From positions 89,943,007 through 90,007,006 of the forward strand of contig OY992536.1 of the NCBI GenBank assembly GCA_963921195.1: a stretch of DNA of 64,000 nt, in the 5' to 3' direction. Every line of letters begins with the position of its first letter. The stretch's first letter is position 1. The translations under genes were made by a program, and so were the position numbers. This document shows, in pieces, positions 45,680 through 58,464 of the stretch. The DNA is from Pegoplata infirma (lineage: Eukaryota > Arthropoda > Insecta > Diptera > Anthomyiidae). The notes beneath the pieces are model-generated. The model did not search any database. It had not been told where the DNA came from and saw only the letters and a list, made by a program, of their open reading frames with translations.

Positions 45680-46607
45680 AACTAGTAAAAAAGTTAAATG
45701 CGGCTTGCCGAATGTATTGATACCCTCCACATTGTAATAAAGGATTATTTGCAAAAAAAAAAAAGTTGAAAAAAAAAATTTGCGAAAAAAAAATTGGTTT
45801 GTTCTTGTAAAAAATTCATTCTGTGTCCAATTCTGTTCACATATGTCAACCAGCAGCCAATTTAAACCAATTTGTATTTTTAGGTTATGTAGAATATACC
45901 AAAATTTTCGAGGTGTTCTTACATTTTAGTTCATAACTTTTGAACCGCTGAACCGATTTTGCTTAAATGCAATACCAAATTACATAGGACAACAACAAAT
46001 AAATTCGATAAGTCTTAGCCATATATGTTTAATACTTTGGCCGTGATCACCATTTCCACAGACGGACATCGCTAGAATATCTTAGAATCGATCACTGATA
46101 TATATGGGGCATTCCATGTGAAATCGGACACTTTGAAAAACTTTTTTTTTAGATTTTCCCAATTTGTTTACAGTTTTTAGTACCCTCCGAAAACTCCTTC
46201 GTGGTAAATTTTCAGATTTTTTTGATGACCCGTTCAAAAGATATCGAATTTTTAAAAATTGGTAGTTTGTTCCTTTACTCAAACTTCTTTTAATCATAAC
46301 TTCTTCAATAATGGTCCAAATTTCAAGTTTTTTTTTCAAAATTTTTGTTTTTTTAAGTACCTTCTAAAAAAAAAATCCCAAAAAATTCTTAAAAGCGCTC
46401 TAGTATGCGATTTTTAAGTTTTAAAATTTAAATCTCATTTTTGAAAATGAGAAAAGGTTTTCAAAGTGTCCGATTTCACATGGAATGCCCCAATATAGTT
46501 TATGGTTTATATATAGTTTATGGGGTCCCAGACCGATATTTCGATGAGTTACAAACGGAATGACAAACTTATATATACCCTCTATCACTAAGTGGAGGGT
46601 ATAAAAA
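45680..46607 (+). mobile_element. DINE-like element (TACCCTCC type) with nested foldback
   Basis: ACTAGTAAAAAAGTTAAATG, TGATACCCTCCACATTG at the start and TATCACTAAGTGGAGGGTAT at the end. AACTTTTGAACCGCTGAACC and AGACGGACATCGCTAG lie between. A small foldback (46110-46492) is inserted near its 3' end. Confidence 0.7.
46110..46492. mobile_element. Deletion derivative of the GGGGCATTCCATG foldback
   Basis: The left arm (GGGGCATTCCATGTGAAATC to about 46450) matches the 7727-10073 left arm closely. The right arm is only about 40 bp (TCAAAGTGTCCGATTTCAC, ATGGAATGCCCC). The interior and most of the right arm are missing. Confidence 0.8.
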
Positions 46608-47527
46608 CAAAAACGTTTTCACATACGATGTTGGATAATATTCATACCAAATGCATAAATTACACTATACTCTGACGTCAAAACAAAAGAAAATTATTAC
46701 TACAATTTAAGAAAATAATTATTTAAGAAGAGATTTTTTAGAAAATTTTAAAATAAATTTCAAACGAAAATTTTAACAAGTTGCAATAAATTTTTTAATT
46801 GCAAGTAATAATCAGTAATAATTACACAATTATTATTTCAATTTTGTAGTTATAAAATAATTACATGAGAGTCTCAGAAAGGGGGAATAAAAATAAATTG
46901 ATATTTAAAGAAATTAATGACAATTTGGGAGATTAAAATTTAAAAAATCTAACAAAATTAATCAAAAATTCAAAAAAACAAAAACTATTTCAGAAAAGTT
47001 TTTATATCATTATCAAAAATTTTCCCACATCCAGGTATCCACTGTTATTATACGTATTCTTGTTAAAACAAACAATATTTTTTTTTTATATAATAATAAT
47101 AAAAAATTTCCATAAATATACAAAATTTCTGTTAAATAAAAACAAATTATTTAGGAAGTGGTTATTTTTAAGACCCAAACTGATACAAAATGTGTGAAAT
47201 GTGTGAAATGTTTTTATATTTTCCATAAATCGTTTCAGACATTTTTCTTTTTATATAGCAATTTAATGGGCTCTTAAACAAAAAAAAATTTAAAATTATG
47301 AACAAAAACATAAATTAATTTAACAATAAATTTTGTATTACTTTATTATTTTTATTTATTTATTTTCTTTTTTCAACAAAACAAAAACATTTAAAATGAA
47401 AACTAAAGAAATTTCTTGTATTTAGCGAAAACATCAAAAAAATATATTTAAACAAACATTGTTAAAATCCATAAAACGGGCAGAAATTTAAATAAGTGTA
47501 TTTGTCAACTAAAATAAAAAAAAAAAA
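46608..47527. other. A+T-rich DNA, no gene recognised
   Basis: I see no element end, repeat unit or convincing ORF. Confidence 0.5.
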
Positions 47528-48053
47528 ACAAGTAGAAAAGTAAAATTCGCCTTGGCCGAATCTATGAATACTTCCACAATGCCCTTTTTAAAGGATAGTA
47601 AATTTTGTAACGTGAAAAAAATAACATGTTTGATTAGAAATATTTTATTTTGTGTAAATTTTTTTTTTTTTTTTTAAGTAATGTTTAAAAGAAAAATAAT
47701 TTACTAAATTTTTTTTGAGTGTTAAATTTTTTTGATTGCTAAATTTTTTTCGAGTGTATTTTTCTTTTTTTGTGTAAAAAAATATTTTTGAGTAACAAAA
47801 ATACGTTGTAATATATTTTTGTGGATTGCAATACCAACCTGACCAGGTAAATGCCAAACATATATGCCAAACTTCAGGAGCCTCCGTAAAGCCTTTCAAA
47901 AGTTAGCGTGTTTCCAACAGACAGACGGACAGGCGGACATCGCTAGATCGTTTTAAAATCGATCGAGTATAATGAATATATGTACTTTATGGGTTCCTAG
48001 ACTAATATTTTTATTTTATATTTACCCGCCATCAGTAGAGTGGAGGGTATAAA
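47528..48053 (+). mobile_element. DINE-like element (TACCCTCC type), short copy
   Basis: AACAAGTAGAAAAGTAAAAT with GAATACTTCCACAATGCC at the start, ACAGACAGACGGACAGGCGG near 47919, and GAGTGGAGGGTATAAAA at the end. The middle is shortened relative to 36308-40791. No nested element. Confidence 0.7.
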
Positions 48054-48149
48054 AATTTATCATAAAAATTATTCATAAATTCCATTTTTTTTTTTGCTGC
48101 AGCAAATTAACGATTTATTAAAAAAAGTTTATGAAATTTTAAAAAATAA

Positions 48150-48700
48150 TCTAAAATTTACATTTTTTTGAAAACATGCCTAAAAATATGTATTTATAAC
48201 AAAATACGCAAAAATATGCATTTTCAGCAAAATATGCAGAAATATTCACTAACGAATCGATGCTATTTTAAAGCAATTGCGTTGATTTGCAAAGATATTT
48301 TGTTTCTACTATTCTAAGACTAAAGGGAAAAAACGCACATTTACATGAAAGTCCTCTCCTTGATTTTAATCAGGGACAGGATCTTCATGCACTGAAACTC
48401 TATGATTTAGGCGCCTAAAAAATCTTGAAATATGTACTAAAAATTGCAAAACAACAGGCAAATTAATAATATTTACAAAAAAAATTATAAAATTGGAAAA
48501 AATAAGCCAAAACTAAAATTTTACACAAAATATGACCTAAAAATATACATTTATAGCAGAATACTAGCAAAATATGCAAAAAAATGCATTTTCAGCAAAA
48601 TATGCAAAAATATTCCCTAAAGAATCCATTCCATTTTAAAGCAAAATCTTAGATTTGCAAAGAAAGTTGGTTGGTGCATTTGCATGAAAGTCCTCTCCTT
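48150..48700. mobile_element. Eroded copies of the AAATATGCA element
   Basis: ATATGCAAAAATATG-like phrases, ATTTACATGAAAGTCCTCTCC (48350, shortened here) and GCATTTGCATGAAAGTCCTC (48674) mark the right ends of two degraded relatives of 44878-45359. Confidence 0.5.
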
Positions 48701-48707
48701 GGTTACA

Positions 48708-49203
48708 ACTAGGGATGAGATTTTCATGCACTAAAAAATCGAAAATATGCGCTAAAAATTTTAAATATGCACTAAAAAAACTAAAAAAATGCACTAAAAA
48801 AATGCACACGAATTTAAATAGCAACGTTTGAAACTTTATGTAAGCAAGATTTATTTAGAAATTAAGACAACCTATAAAAAAAATTTAAAAAAAAAATAAT
48901 AATTTTTTTTTTTCAAGATAAATTTTTAAATTAAAAATATTTTTGAAACAAATAAATTTTAATTTGTGTTTTTGCTTATTTATGCCAAATAGGCAAAAAT
49001 ATGCACTTTAAAGTTGGAAATATGCACAAAATATGCATTTTACACCAAAATATGCAAAAATATGCATTTTCAGCAAAATATTTAATAATATGCAAAAACA
49101 AATCGATGCTATTTTAACGCAAATTTGTTGTTTCGGAAAGATAATTGGTCGATATCGTTTTTAGACTATCAACAAAAAACATGCATTTGCATGGAAATCA
49201 CAT
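48708..49203. mobile_element. AGGGATGAGATTTTCATG element, copy 2
   Basis: It starts AGGGATGAGATTTTCATGC and ends CATGCATTTGCATGGAAATC, closely following copy 1 (44878-45359). The A-rich middle contains TTTAAAGTTGGAAATATGC. No ORF. Confidence 0.65.
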
Positions 49204-49339
49204 ACCTTATTATAACGAAATTTTCAAAAAAAAATTTCACCAGAACGAACATGATTCCAGGCCAAACGGGGTTATTTTTATTGTTTAAATTAATCTAAAC
49301 AGTTTTTTAAAAGGCTTTAACGAAAAAAAAAACTTAAAA

Positions 49340-50275
49340 AAAAAAACTTTAACGAAAAAAAAATATACGGAAAATGTCTCAGAATCAGAGAGTTTTTCTC
49401 AGAACCTGAAAATTTTTCTTTATGCAAAAGTGAACAATTTTTCTATACGGAAAAATTCCTCGGAATCTCAAAATTATCTGTACGGAAAAATGTCCCGGAA
49501 TCTGGGAATTTTTCTTTACGGAAAAATGTCTCAGAATCCGATTATTTTTCTTTCGGAAAAATGTTTCAGAATCTGAGATTTTTTTATGCAGTAAAATTTC
49601 TTGGATTCCGAGAATTTTTCTATACAGAAAAATGTCTCGGAATCTGAGAATTTTTCTATACCGAAAAATGTTTTAAAATCTGAAAATTTTTCTAATATGA
49701 AAAATGCCTCAGAATCTGAAAATTTTTTTATATGAAAATTATCTCAGAGTCTGAGAATTTTTTTATACCGAATAATGTTTCAAAATCGGAGAATTTTTTC
49801 TATACCGAAAAATTTTTCAAAATCTGAGAATTTTCTATTCGAAAAATTTTTCAGAATCTTTGAATTTTTCTATACGGAAAAATATATCAGAATCTAAAGA
49901 TTTTTTTCTGAAAATTTTTTTCGTACGGACATTGTATGTCTCAATGTCTCAAAATATGAAAATTTTTCGATACGAAAAACTGTAACAGAATATAAAAATT
50001 TTTTGGTACAGAAAAATGTATTAGAATTGGAAAATTTTTCTATACGAAAAAATGTCTCAAAATCTAAATTTTTTTATACGGAAAAATTTCTCAGAATCCA
50101 AGAATTTTATTTTTACGGAAAAATATTTCAAAATCTGAGAATTTTTCTGCGAAAAAATGTCTCAGAATCAGCAAAAATTTTTTATACAGAACCTGCAAAA
50201 TTCTTTTCTGAAAAATGTCTCAGAATCTGAGAAAAATTTCTAAAAATCTGCCAACTTTTCTATATTCTTAAAAAA
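49340..50275 (+). repeat. Degenerate minisatellite, period about 36 bp
   Basis: More than twenty diverged units of the type ACGGAAAAATGTCTCAGAAT then CTGAGAATTTTTCTAT follow head to tail. The AGAATCTGAGAATTTTTC core is partly palindromic. The same family appears in reverse at 29480-29830, 31085-32240 and within the hAT-type element 54369-56228. The frame at 50003-50230 is a by-product of the repeat. Confidence 0.85.
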
Positions 50276-51230
50276 CAATTCACTATTTAAGGCTCTGGAA
50301 CACGGGCTATAGATTTTTGAACTGTATTTTTTTTTTTTTGTTTGTTTGTTTGGCACTAATTAAAAGTATTATTGTATGTGAAGCGAGTCAAAAAAGTGAT
50401 TGTCTGAACAATGTCAACACTTTCTTTTAAACAAAATATAATGAATATATTTCAGATTACATAGAGAAGTAGGCGAATTTGAAAATTTTAAAGTCAAATA
50501 TAAATAATGGAAAATTATTTTAAACAAAAAGTAAAACAAATAAACTTCAAAACTTCTCGATAAAAAATTTATCAAATGTTTTAAAATATTTTTGTAAGAT
50601 TATTCTAGCTCGATGTCATTTGCAAAAGGTTATACAAGCTCAAGGCCATTTTCTTTACCTTGAGCTAAAATAACACTTAAAACAAATTAGGTGGATTTTG
50701 AGAGTGAGGGGTCAAAATGGAGGCTAAATTAGAAGACCCGTATCGCGGCATTTGTTTATGTTAGCTCCAATTTTTTTTAATCGACCTTCGAACTTTAATT
50801 ACACTTGTTTTAATTAACTTTTTTAAAAACATTTCAATTTAAATGTCTTTTTATTTAAAAATTTTTTACAATAGTAAAATTTTACTAACAAAGCATGGTA
50901 TTACGCGTACTTCCCTTACCAGACATTTTGGCCTTATTCCAAAATTATCTAAGACTCAACAAAACATTTTCGGAATGCGTTGCTGATAATGCTTTGGATT
51001 TAAAATTTAAACAATTTTACTGGTAATCACTAGAAAATACCCCCCATATTTTGTATGTTTTTGACAAAAGTCAAGGTCTCTGTGAATGGAAACTTGTGGG
51101 TCAACATTTTGTGCTAAATTGCCAAAATATTTTATGGTACGTACCTAAGCATGAAGAACACGCTATATTTCCGGCATTGTACTTTTTATTTAAAACCATA
51201 AACAAAATTTAGCAATTTAAAACGGCTAGG
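50276..51230. other. Low-information region with a GACCTCGAGCT-family remnant
   Basis: ATTCTAGCTCGATGTCATTT and ACAAGCTCAAGGCCATTTTC near 50603-50655 with CTTGAGCTAAAATAACAC are relatives of the repeat at 32640. The segment 50690-51190 is less repetitive but carries no convincing ORF. Confidence 0.4.
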
Positions 51231-51234
51231 AAAT

Positions 51235-53180
51235 ACCCTACTGGTAAATTTAACACGTTCATTAGAGCACCCACAAAATGTATGGGATGTGCAAAATTGT
51301 ATTTTTTATCGCTCCCCGCTCATTTTCGGTTGAGTTGGGATTAAAAAATAATATCTATCCAGAAATTGGACTTCTAGGTTGCAAACAGGCCAAGCAGTTT
51401 GAACTTTTGACCTCAAAAATGGGCTAAAAAACCTTTATAGATTAATTTAGCTGTAACTCTTAAAATAAAAGTTTTTCGAAATTAACTTTCATAACAATTT
51501 TTTTGTAGAATCAAAATGCAAAGATTTTCCTCTCATACTGTTTTGACCTAAATATGTCCGATCGCGGTGTTTTAAGCGGTTAAAGTCGAAATTTGGGTCT
51601 GAACTTTTTTTAAAAAAATTCTCGTAAATTTTTAAATTGGGGAAAATTTGAGCTCCTTGCACAATTCACTAGGGTATTGAATGTAGTTTTCCAAAAAATT
51701 TTTTTTTGCTAAAATATATCGACTGTTCCATGAAAAAATCCCAAAGTTCTACTCTGAATCTCATTTTTTTACAATTCATCCTCAATATAGGCGAATACTC
51801 ACTTTGTAATTCCGTGAGTTTCGCACCAAAACATCTGTCTAGGATTTCCCTAAATATATATGGGGTATTCAGTGCCAAATTGGACACTTTGAAATTTTTT
51901 TTTTTACATTTTTTAATTATTTTTAAATTTTTTTAAAACCCATTAAAACCCCCATCAAAGTTTGTTTTCAAATTTTTTTAAATTACCCGTTTCAAAGATA
52001 TGGAATTTTCAAAAATAAACTATCGTTTGCCGTATTTTTATCATAACAAATTCAAAAATGGTCAACATTTTTTTTTTTTTTTTAATTTTTGTTTTTTTAT
52101 TAAATATTTCTTAAAGTGTTCTAATATGCAATTTTTAAATGATTGCTCTCTTTGTTTTGTTGTTTTCAATCTTTTCTTAAAATTTTTTATTTTATTTTTT
52201 TTATTTTTATTTTTTTTTTTTCGTGGTAAACTTAATATTTTCTTAAAATTTTAAGCTTAAGTAGATCGTGGGATTTTGGTAATTAATATATTCAGCGGTT
52301 TTTGATTTTTTTTTTTTGTTTTCCAATCTTTATTAAAACACTTTAAAGAAAATACTAAAATTTCAACAAATTATTTCGAATTTGGACCATTTTTAAAGAG
52401 GTGAAGACAGAACAAAATCGTGTTTTTTTTTTTTTTAATTCGATATTTTTTAAACGGATTGTCAAAAAAGATGTCAAAATTTACTTCGAATGGGTTTTTA
52501 AAGGGTACTAAAAAATTGAAAAAACATAAAATTAAAAATTTTCCAAGCGTCCGATTTGGCATGGAATACCCCATATATACTATGTGAAATCCTAGACTCA
52601 TCTTTCGATGCGTAAAACATGCAATGACAAAGTGAGTACACCCTCATAACGTAGTTGGAGGTCAAAAAATTGTGGTTCAGGGTATGATTTTGGCAATTTT
52701 TCATGGAAGGGTCGATATATTTTTGCAAAAAAAATTTTTTTGGAAAACTGCATTCAATACCCTATTAAATTATGCAAAGAGCTCAAATTTTCCCCAATTT
52801 GAAAATTTACGAGAATTTTTTTAAAAAAAGTTCTGACCCAAATTTCGACTTTAACCGCTTAAAACACCGCGATCGGGCATATTTAGGTCAAAACATTATG
52901 AGAGAAAAATCTTTGCATTTTGATTCTAAAAAAAAATTGTTATGAAAGTTAATTGTGAAAAACTTTTATTTTAAGAGTTACAGCCAAATTAATCTATAAA
53001 GGTTTTTTAGCCCATTTTTGAGGTCAAAAGTTCAAACTGCTTGGCCTGTATGCAACCTAGAAGTCCAATTTCTGGATAGATATTATTTTTTACTCCCAAC
53101 TCAACCGAAAATGAGCGGGGAGCGATAAAAAAAACAATTATGCACATATGGGTGCTCTAACGTTCATGCACCAAGGGTAG
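51235..53180. mobile_element. Foldback element with arms of about 600 bp
   Basis: TTCATTAGAGCACCCA with TCGCTCCCCGCTCATTTTCG on the left is inverse to CGAAAATGAGCGGGGAGCGA and GGGTGCTCTAACGTTCAT on the right. CTTTGCATTTTGATTCT and ATGGGCTAAAAAACC blocks are also mirrored. The centre is occupied by the 51857-52577 element and a short DINE-like 3' remnant (52578-52660). Confidence 0.75.
51857..52577. mobile_element. Diverged GGGGTATTC foldback, relative of the GGGGCATTCCATG family
   Basis: ATATGGGGTATTCAGTGCC with AAATTGGACACTTTG on the left, and GCGTCCGATTTGGC with ATGGAATACCCCATAT on the right, are family ends with substitutions. The arms are strongly diverged. The adjoining right flank resembles the 3' part of a DINE-like element (GACAAAGTGAGTACACCCTC). 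Confidence 0.6.
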
Positions 53181-53237
53181 TTTATTTCAATAACTGAAAA
53201 TTTCTAAATCCAAGTGAAAAAGTTTATATAAAATCAT

Positions 53238-54367
53238 ATATGGGGCATTCCATGTCAAATCGGACACTTTGAAAAAAATTTTTTTTTGATTTTCCCAATT
53301 TACTTACATTTTTTAGTACCCTTCGAAAACTCATTCGTGGTAAATTTTCAGATTTTTTTGATGAGCCGTTCAAAATATATCGAATTTTTAAAAATTGGTA
53401 GTTTGTTCCTTTACTCAAATTTTTTTTACTCATAACTTCTTCAATAATGGTCCAAATTTCAAATTGTTTTTTTCAAAATTTTTGTTTTTTTACGTACTTT
53501 AAAAAAAAAAATCCCCACAAATTCTTAAAGGTGCTCTAGTATGCGATTTTTAAGTTTTAAAATTTAAATCTCATTTTTGAAAATGTTTGTACTCTTCGAT
53601 TTTTGTAAAATTTTTGGGTGTAAAATTTCTATCAATTCTACAAATTGTTTGCCCAGGAGGATCGTGGGATAACAATTATTACTATTTTTTTAAATTTTTT
53701 GAAAAAAATTTATTGTAATTTTCCAATCTTAAAATCATTTCTACTGCTCTAATGGTGCGTCATAGGGGGGTCCTTTATAAGACCGACCTCCATTAATTTT
53801 TACGTCTTAACATTTCCTAAGAACAAACTAATACCCTATCTCCAATTTCTAAGGGGGCTCCCACACAAAACGACATTTTTTAATATTTGCTCCAACCGCT
53901 ATAATTTCCCTAATAGTGCCCTTAGAGCAACAAAGTTTATGACCGACCCACAATATTTTTTTAGTCCAAACATTTTCTCTGAACACACCTACCCTCTATC
54001 TTTAATTTTTAAGGCGGTCCCCATACAATTTTTTTTATTTTTTGTAAATTCGTTTTATTTAATCAGCTTCTACCGGTCCAATGGTGCGTCCGAGAGGGGT
54101 CATTAGTGAGACCGACCCCCATTTATTTTTATCCTACAACATTTGTTCAAAATATACCTACGCCCTATCTCAACTCCCTAAGTAGGCTCCGATACAAATA
54201 ACAGTTGGAGCAAAATTTTCGATATCTTTTGAACGGGTCATCAAAAAAATCTGAAAATTTACCACGAAGGAGCTTTTGAAGAGTACTAAAAACTGTAAAC
54301 AAATAGGGAAAATCTAAAAAAAAAAATTTTCCAAAGTGTCCGATTTGACATGGAATGCCCCATATAT
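53238..54367. mobile_element. GGGGCATTCCATG foldback, asymmetric copy
   Basis: The left arm (GGGGCATTCCATGTCAAATC onward) runs to about 54200 and includes the GACCGACCTCCATT and GACCGACCCCCATT blocks. The right arm is only about 150 bp (GATATCTTTTGAACGGGTC to GGAATGCCCCATATAT). It is therefore missing most of the second arm found in 7727-10073. Its right terminal CATATATA is the target of the next element. Confidence 0.8.
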
Positions 54368-54368
54368 A

Positions 54369-56228
54369 CAGGCGCGGATCCAGGAATTTCATTTGGGGGG
54401 GAGATTTTTTTTTTCCAAAAAAATTTTATGCAATCGGAAGGCTAAAAAATTTTGGTTGGAAGCGGGGGGGGGAGTTGGAATAATTTTTTGTGAATATTTT
54501 TAATATTGAGTAACAAATGAAAAACAATCAAAAAAAAATCAACTTAAAGGTATAATTTAAATCAGGCGCGGATTCAACCTTTTGGATTTGGTAGAACTTT
54601 TTTAACTCAAGAAACTTTTTCACGAGGGAATCCTGACGGACCGATTGCCTTCCTTAGCAAGACCGTTTAAAGTTAAATAAACGGACCTATACTCAGTCAT
54701 AGCTAGTCACAAATGTGAAAAGACCCGTAAACTTTTATATAAAAATTCTATATAAAAAACTGAAATATTTCGAAAAAAAAAAATTAACCATATTATGAGT
54801 TTTTTATAAATGATTCCTTTAGAAATTTTCTCAGATGTTGAGACATTGTTTTTACATAAAAACTTTACGATTCTAAAATAGTTTTCATATAGGAAAATAA
54901 CCCATTTCTGAGAAATGTGCCTTTAGAAAAATGTGTAGATTCTAAAACTTTGATATAAAAAAGTTTTTTAAATTCTCAGATCGTATTTTCTTAAGAAAAA
55001 CTCTCAGATTCAACATTTTCTTATAGAAAATGTCTCCGATTTTTAAACTTTTTTCTATAATCTGAGATTCTGAGGCATTATTTATATAAAAAATTTTCAA
55101 ATTCTCATGTATCTTTCTTATAAAAATCTCTGAAATAATGCTCATATTTCAAAGTAATTCTCAGGTTTTAAGAAGTTTTTCGTATAAAAATATTATAAGA
55201 TCATATTTAGTAAAAGAAAATTATCAGATACTTAAATATTATTAGTTCAAAAACATTTTATGAAGAAATTTTGGTACACTTTTTTAAAACTTAAATAATA
55301 GATTTTTTTTGCATTTTTCGATAGAAAAATTTTACGGTTTTAATGACATCTAATGTTTAAAATTTCTTAGATTTCGAAACATTTTTCATAAAGAAAATTT
55401 ATTATTAAAATATTTACATATTTCACATTTCCTATAGACAAATTCTCAGAATATTCTATAGTTTTCTATAAAAAGTTATAAAACATATACAATAGATCTT
55501 GATAATCTTTTCCTTTAGAAAAATTCGCACATTTACAAGATCTGTCAAACAGAGAAATTCTCATTCTCAAGAAGTTTTCTATAAAAAAAATTAACCTTGG
55601 AAATATAATTCCATATAGAAAACTCAAATTCTGAGAAGTTTTTCTTGTAGAAATGTTATCTGATTCTGAGATTTTTTTTTGCCTAAAAATTTGTGGCAGA
55701 TTCTGAAACCTTTTTTTTTTTGGAAAAATTCTCAGGTGCTGAGGGATTTTTTCTATAGAAATGTAATAAGACATTTTTTATAAAATTTGAGATAATTTTT
55801 CAATTAAAAAAAATCTTACATTCAAAGTCAAATAAGTATAAATATATTTTTTAAAGGTAAAGTCTGAAATTTTGAAAAATCTTTCTACAAAAAATTATAC
55901 TTTTTCCATAGAAAATAATAAGGAAAGTTATTCGGTTAGAAAATGTTCACGACTCTATTGCCATCTAAGTTTTTCATATGCAATTTCTTTAATTCTGAAA
56001 CATTTTATCCTAATGCTATGTGTGCTGACGTAAATGATCAGCCCACATATAAATTTCCTAAGAATTTTTTACATCCAAGCATTTTCTTTCTATCTTTCCT
56101 TTTCTTTCCTTTCCCTTTCTTTTTTTCTTTTTCCTTTTTTTTCTTTTTTTCCTTTCCTTTCTTTTTTTTCTTTCGAAATCATTTTGGGGGGTGAGAAATC
56201 CCATTCTCCCCCCCTGGATCCGCGCCTG
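54369..56228. mobile_element. Non-autonomous hAT-type element, 8-bp duplication CATATATA
   Basis: The ends CAGGCGCGGATCCAGG and CCTGGATCCGCGCCTG are perfect 16-bp inverted repeats. CATATATA lies directly on both sides (54361-54368 and 56229-56236). Inside the ends, G-rich GGGGGGGAG and its C-rich inverse follow. A second end-like sequence CAGGCGCGGATTCAAC occurs at 54563. The body (about 54790-55870) is a diverged array of TTCTCAGATTCTGA units related to 49340-50275, then a CTTTTC-rich stretch (56085-56175). No transposase. It is inserted at the terminus of the 53238-54367 foldback. Confidence 0.9.
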
Positions 56229-57531
56229 CATATATAGATAGATACTAGCTTACCCGCCCGGTACTTTGTTACCGGTTGCATTGAATATCGGATAATAAAT
56301 GAATTTGGATTTGAGTCAAAATTTCTGAAATTCATTCCTGCGGAATATTTATTTTATTTAATTGTGGTCGTTTAAGTTCGTTAAAAAAACTGTATAGAAT
56401 AATTTAAACAATAAAATTAAAACATCCCGTTTAGAAATTTATTATGAGAAAGATTAAGATAAAAAATGCATTATTTTATTCCATTTCATATCCCGCTCCA
56501 TTCCCTTTCGTTCCCTGTTCCATTTCATTTTGTTGCAAGTAGGTTCATTCCTTTCCGTATAACATGCAGTAAAGAAAAAAAATTAAGATTCTTTATCTCA
56601 ATTGATATAAATTGTGCTATTTTACCCTTCTTTTACCAATTGTTTTTTACCCAAAAAATATAAAAAGAACCAAAATAAACTTTCTTAACCTTTCTTTTCC
56701 CTTGGAATACAAATTTCCAAAAAGTACTTTTTAAGATTTTTTTTGCAAAATGGTCCTAAGCATTATTTTACCCCTTTTGATCCAGTATTAACAAAATTAA
56801 AAAATAGTACTTTTTCCAGAATGTTTTCTTCACCGAAGGAAACTTCATTTCAAATATAAAAAGCACCAAAAGAACACTTTTTACAACCCTTATAAACGGT
56901 TTTCTAAAAAGTACTTTTCCATAATATTATCTTTAATCATCAAGGCGTTCAAAATTTCAAGTTTTTAAAACCATTATTTTATAGAAAAGCAAAAAGTACC
57001 TAAGAACAATATTTTACCCTTTAGAATCAGAATTTCCAATAAGTTTTTTTGCTGAAGGATCCTACATTTATTTTTTTACCCCTTAGAATCGGAATTTCCA
57101 AAAAGTCCTGTTCCAGAATGTTTTCACCAAGTGATCCTACATCCCAAATTTTAAATTTCTGGGACCATTATTTGGAGAAATATAAAAATTTCTAAGAGGA
57201 CACTTTTTAAACCCCCCTTAGAAACAAAATTTCCAAAATTTCCTTTTTCCAGAATGTTGTTTTCAAAAAAGGATTCTACATTACTAATTTTAATGTTCTT
57301 GGACCATTATTCCAGAAAAAGAATAAAGTACCAGAGTACACTATTTTCACCCCTATTGTCCCCATTGAATTGGAATTTACAAAAAGCACAATACCAAAAG
57401 TACAGTTTTTATTCTTTACCCAGCCTTAGTGGATTTATTTACCTGCAGGTGAACCTACATTCCAAATTTTAATTTTCTAGAATCGTAATTTTAGGAAATA
57501 TAAAAGTACTAATTGTAAGTACAGATTTATA

Positions 57532-57534
<3 letters not shown>

Positions 57535-57569
<35 letters not shown>

Positions 57570-57660
57570 CTTTTATAATTCATAACAATAAAGGTGCCTC
57601 AGCGCCTTATAGGCATTGTAGAGGCGAGTTGGTGTTATATATTACATATAGTTCACAATT
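57535..57660 (-). mobile_element. Possible LINE 3' end with 35-nt poly(A)
   Basis: On the minus strand, CGCTGAGGCACCTTTATTGT and ATGAATTATAAAAG are followed by 35 A residues (complement of the T run 57535-57569). This looks like the last 90 bp of a 5'-truncated retrotransposon. It lies inside the 150-bp array. The 5' edge is not resolved. Confidence 0.5.
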
Positions 57661-58464
57661 ATTTGATATAATTAATCAAAAAACCCGAGCCTTTATGACC
57701 ATTATTTCAGGAACTATAAAAAGTACCAAAAGTGCTTCCCCCCATAGAAACGGAATTTTACAAAAAGCACTTTTTCCAAAATATTTTTTACCAAAGGATT
57801 CTGCATAAAAAATTTCAAGTTTCTACAGCCATTTTTCAGAATATTTAAAAAGTACCAAAAGTAAGTAAGGAATTTCCAAAAAGTACTTTTGATTTTACCC
57901 CTTCGACCATTAGAAACGGAACTCTAAAAATTACTTTTTTCTGTTTTTTTTTTCACCGAAGGATCCTACATTTCAACTTTCAAGTTTCTAGGGACAACAT
58001 TTCAGGAAATATAAAAAGTACCAAAAGTACAATTTTTTACCCATTTTACCTTCCTAGAATCAACATTGGCAAAAACACAGCCATAGTAGATCTTTTTTCA
58101 GGGAGGTGATTCTATATTCCAAATTTCATTCTTGTAGGACCAGTATTTTATGAAATAAAAAAAGTACCAATGCTACATTTTTTACCCTATTTTACACCCG
58201 TGGAACCAACACTGGCAAAAACTCAGCTGTAGTGGACCTTACAAATTTAAAATTTCTAGGACCTTTATTTCAGGAAATATTAAAGGTACCAAAAGTAAAG
58301 TTTTTATCCTTTTTACCCCCTTAGAATCAACATTGGCAAAAATACAGCCTTAGTGAATTTATTTTCCGGGAGATGAACCTATATTCCAAATTTAAGGTCC
58401 CTAGTTTTAGCGGTTTAAGCTGGGCGAAGATAAATCAGTCGGTCTCACCCCTATCTCACCCTAC

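Noticed and set aside
49340..50275. CRISPR-like array
   Set aside because: Units are degenerate head-to-tail repeats with no constant repeat/variable spacer pattern, and the DNA is eukaryotic.
55943..56335. Phe/Ser-rich plus-strand and Lys/Glu-rich minus-strand frames
   Set aside because: They come from a CTTTTC-rich stretch at the end of the hAT-type element.
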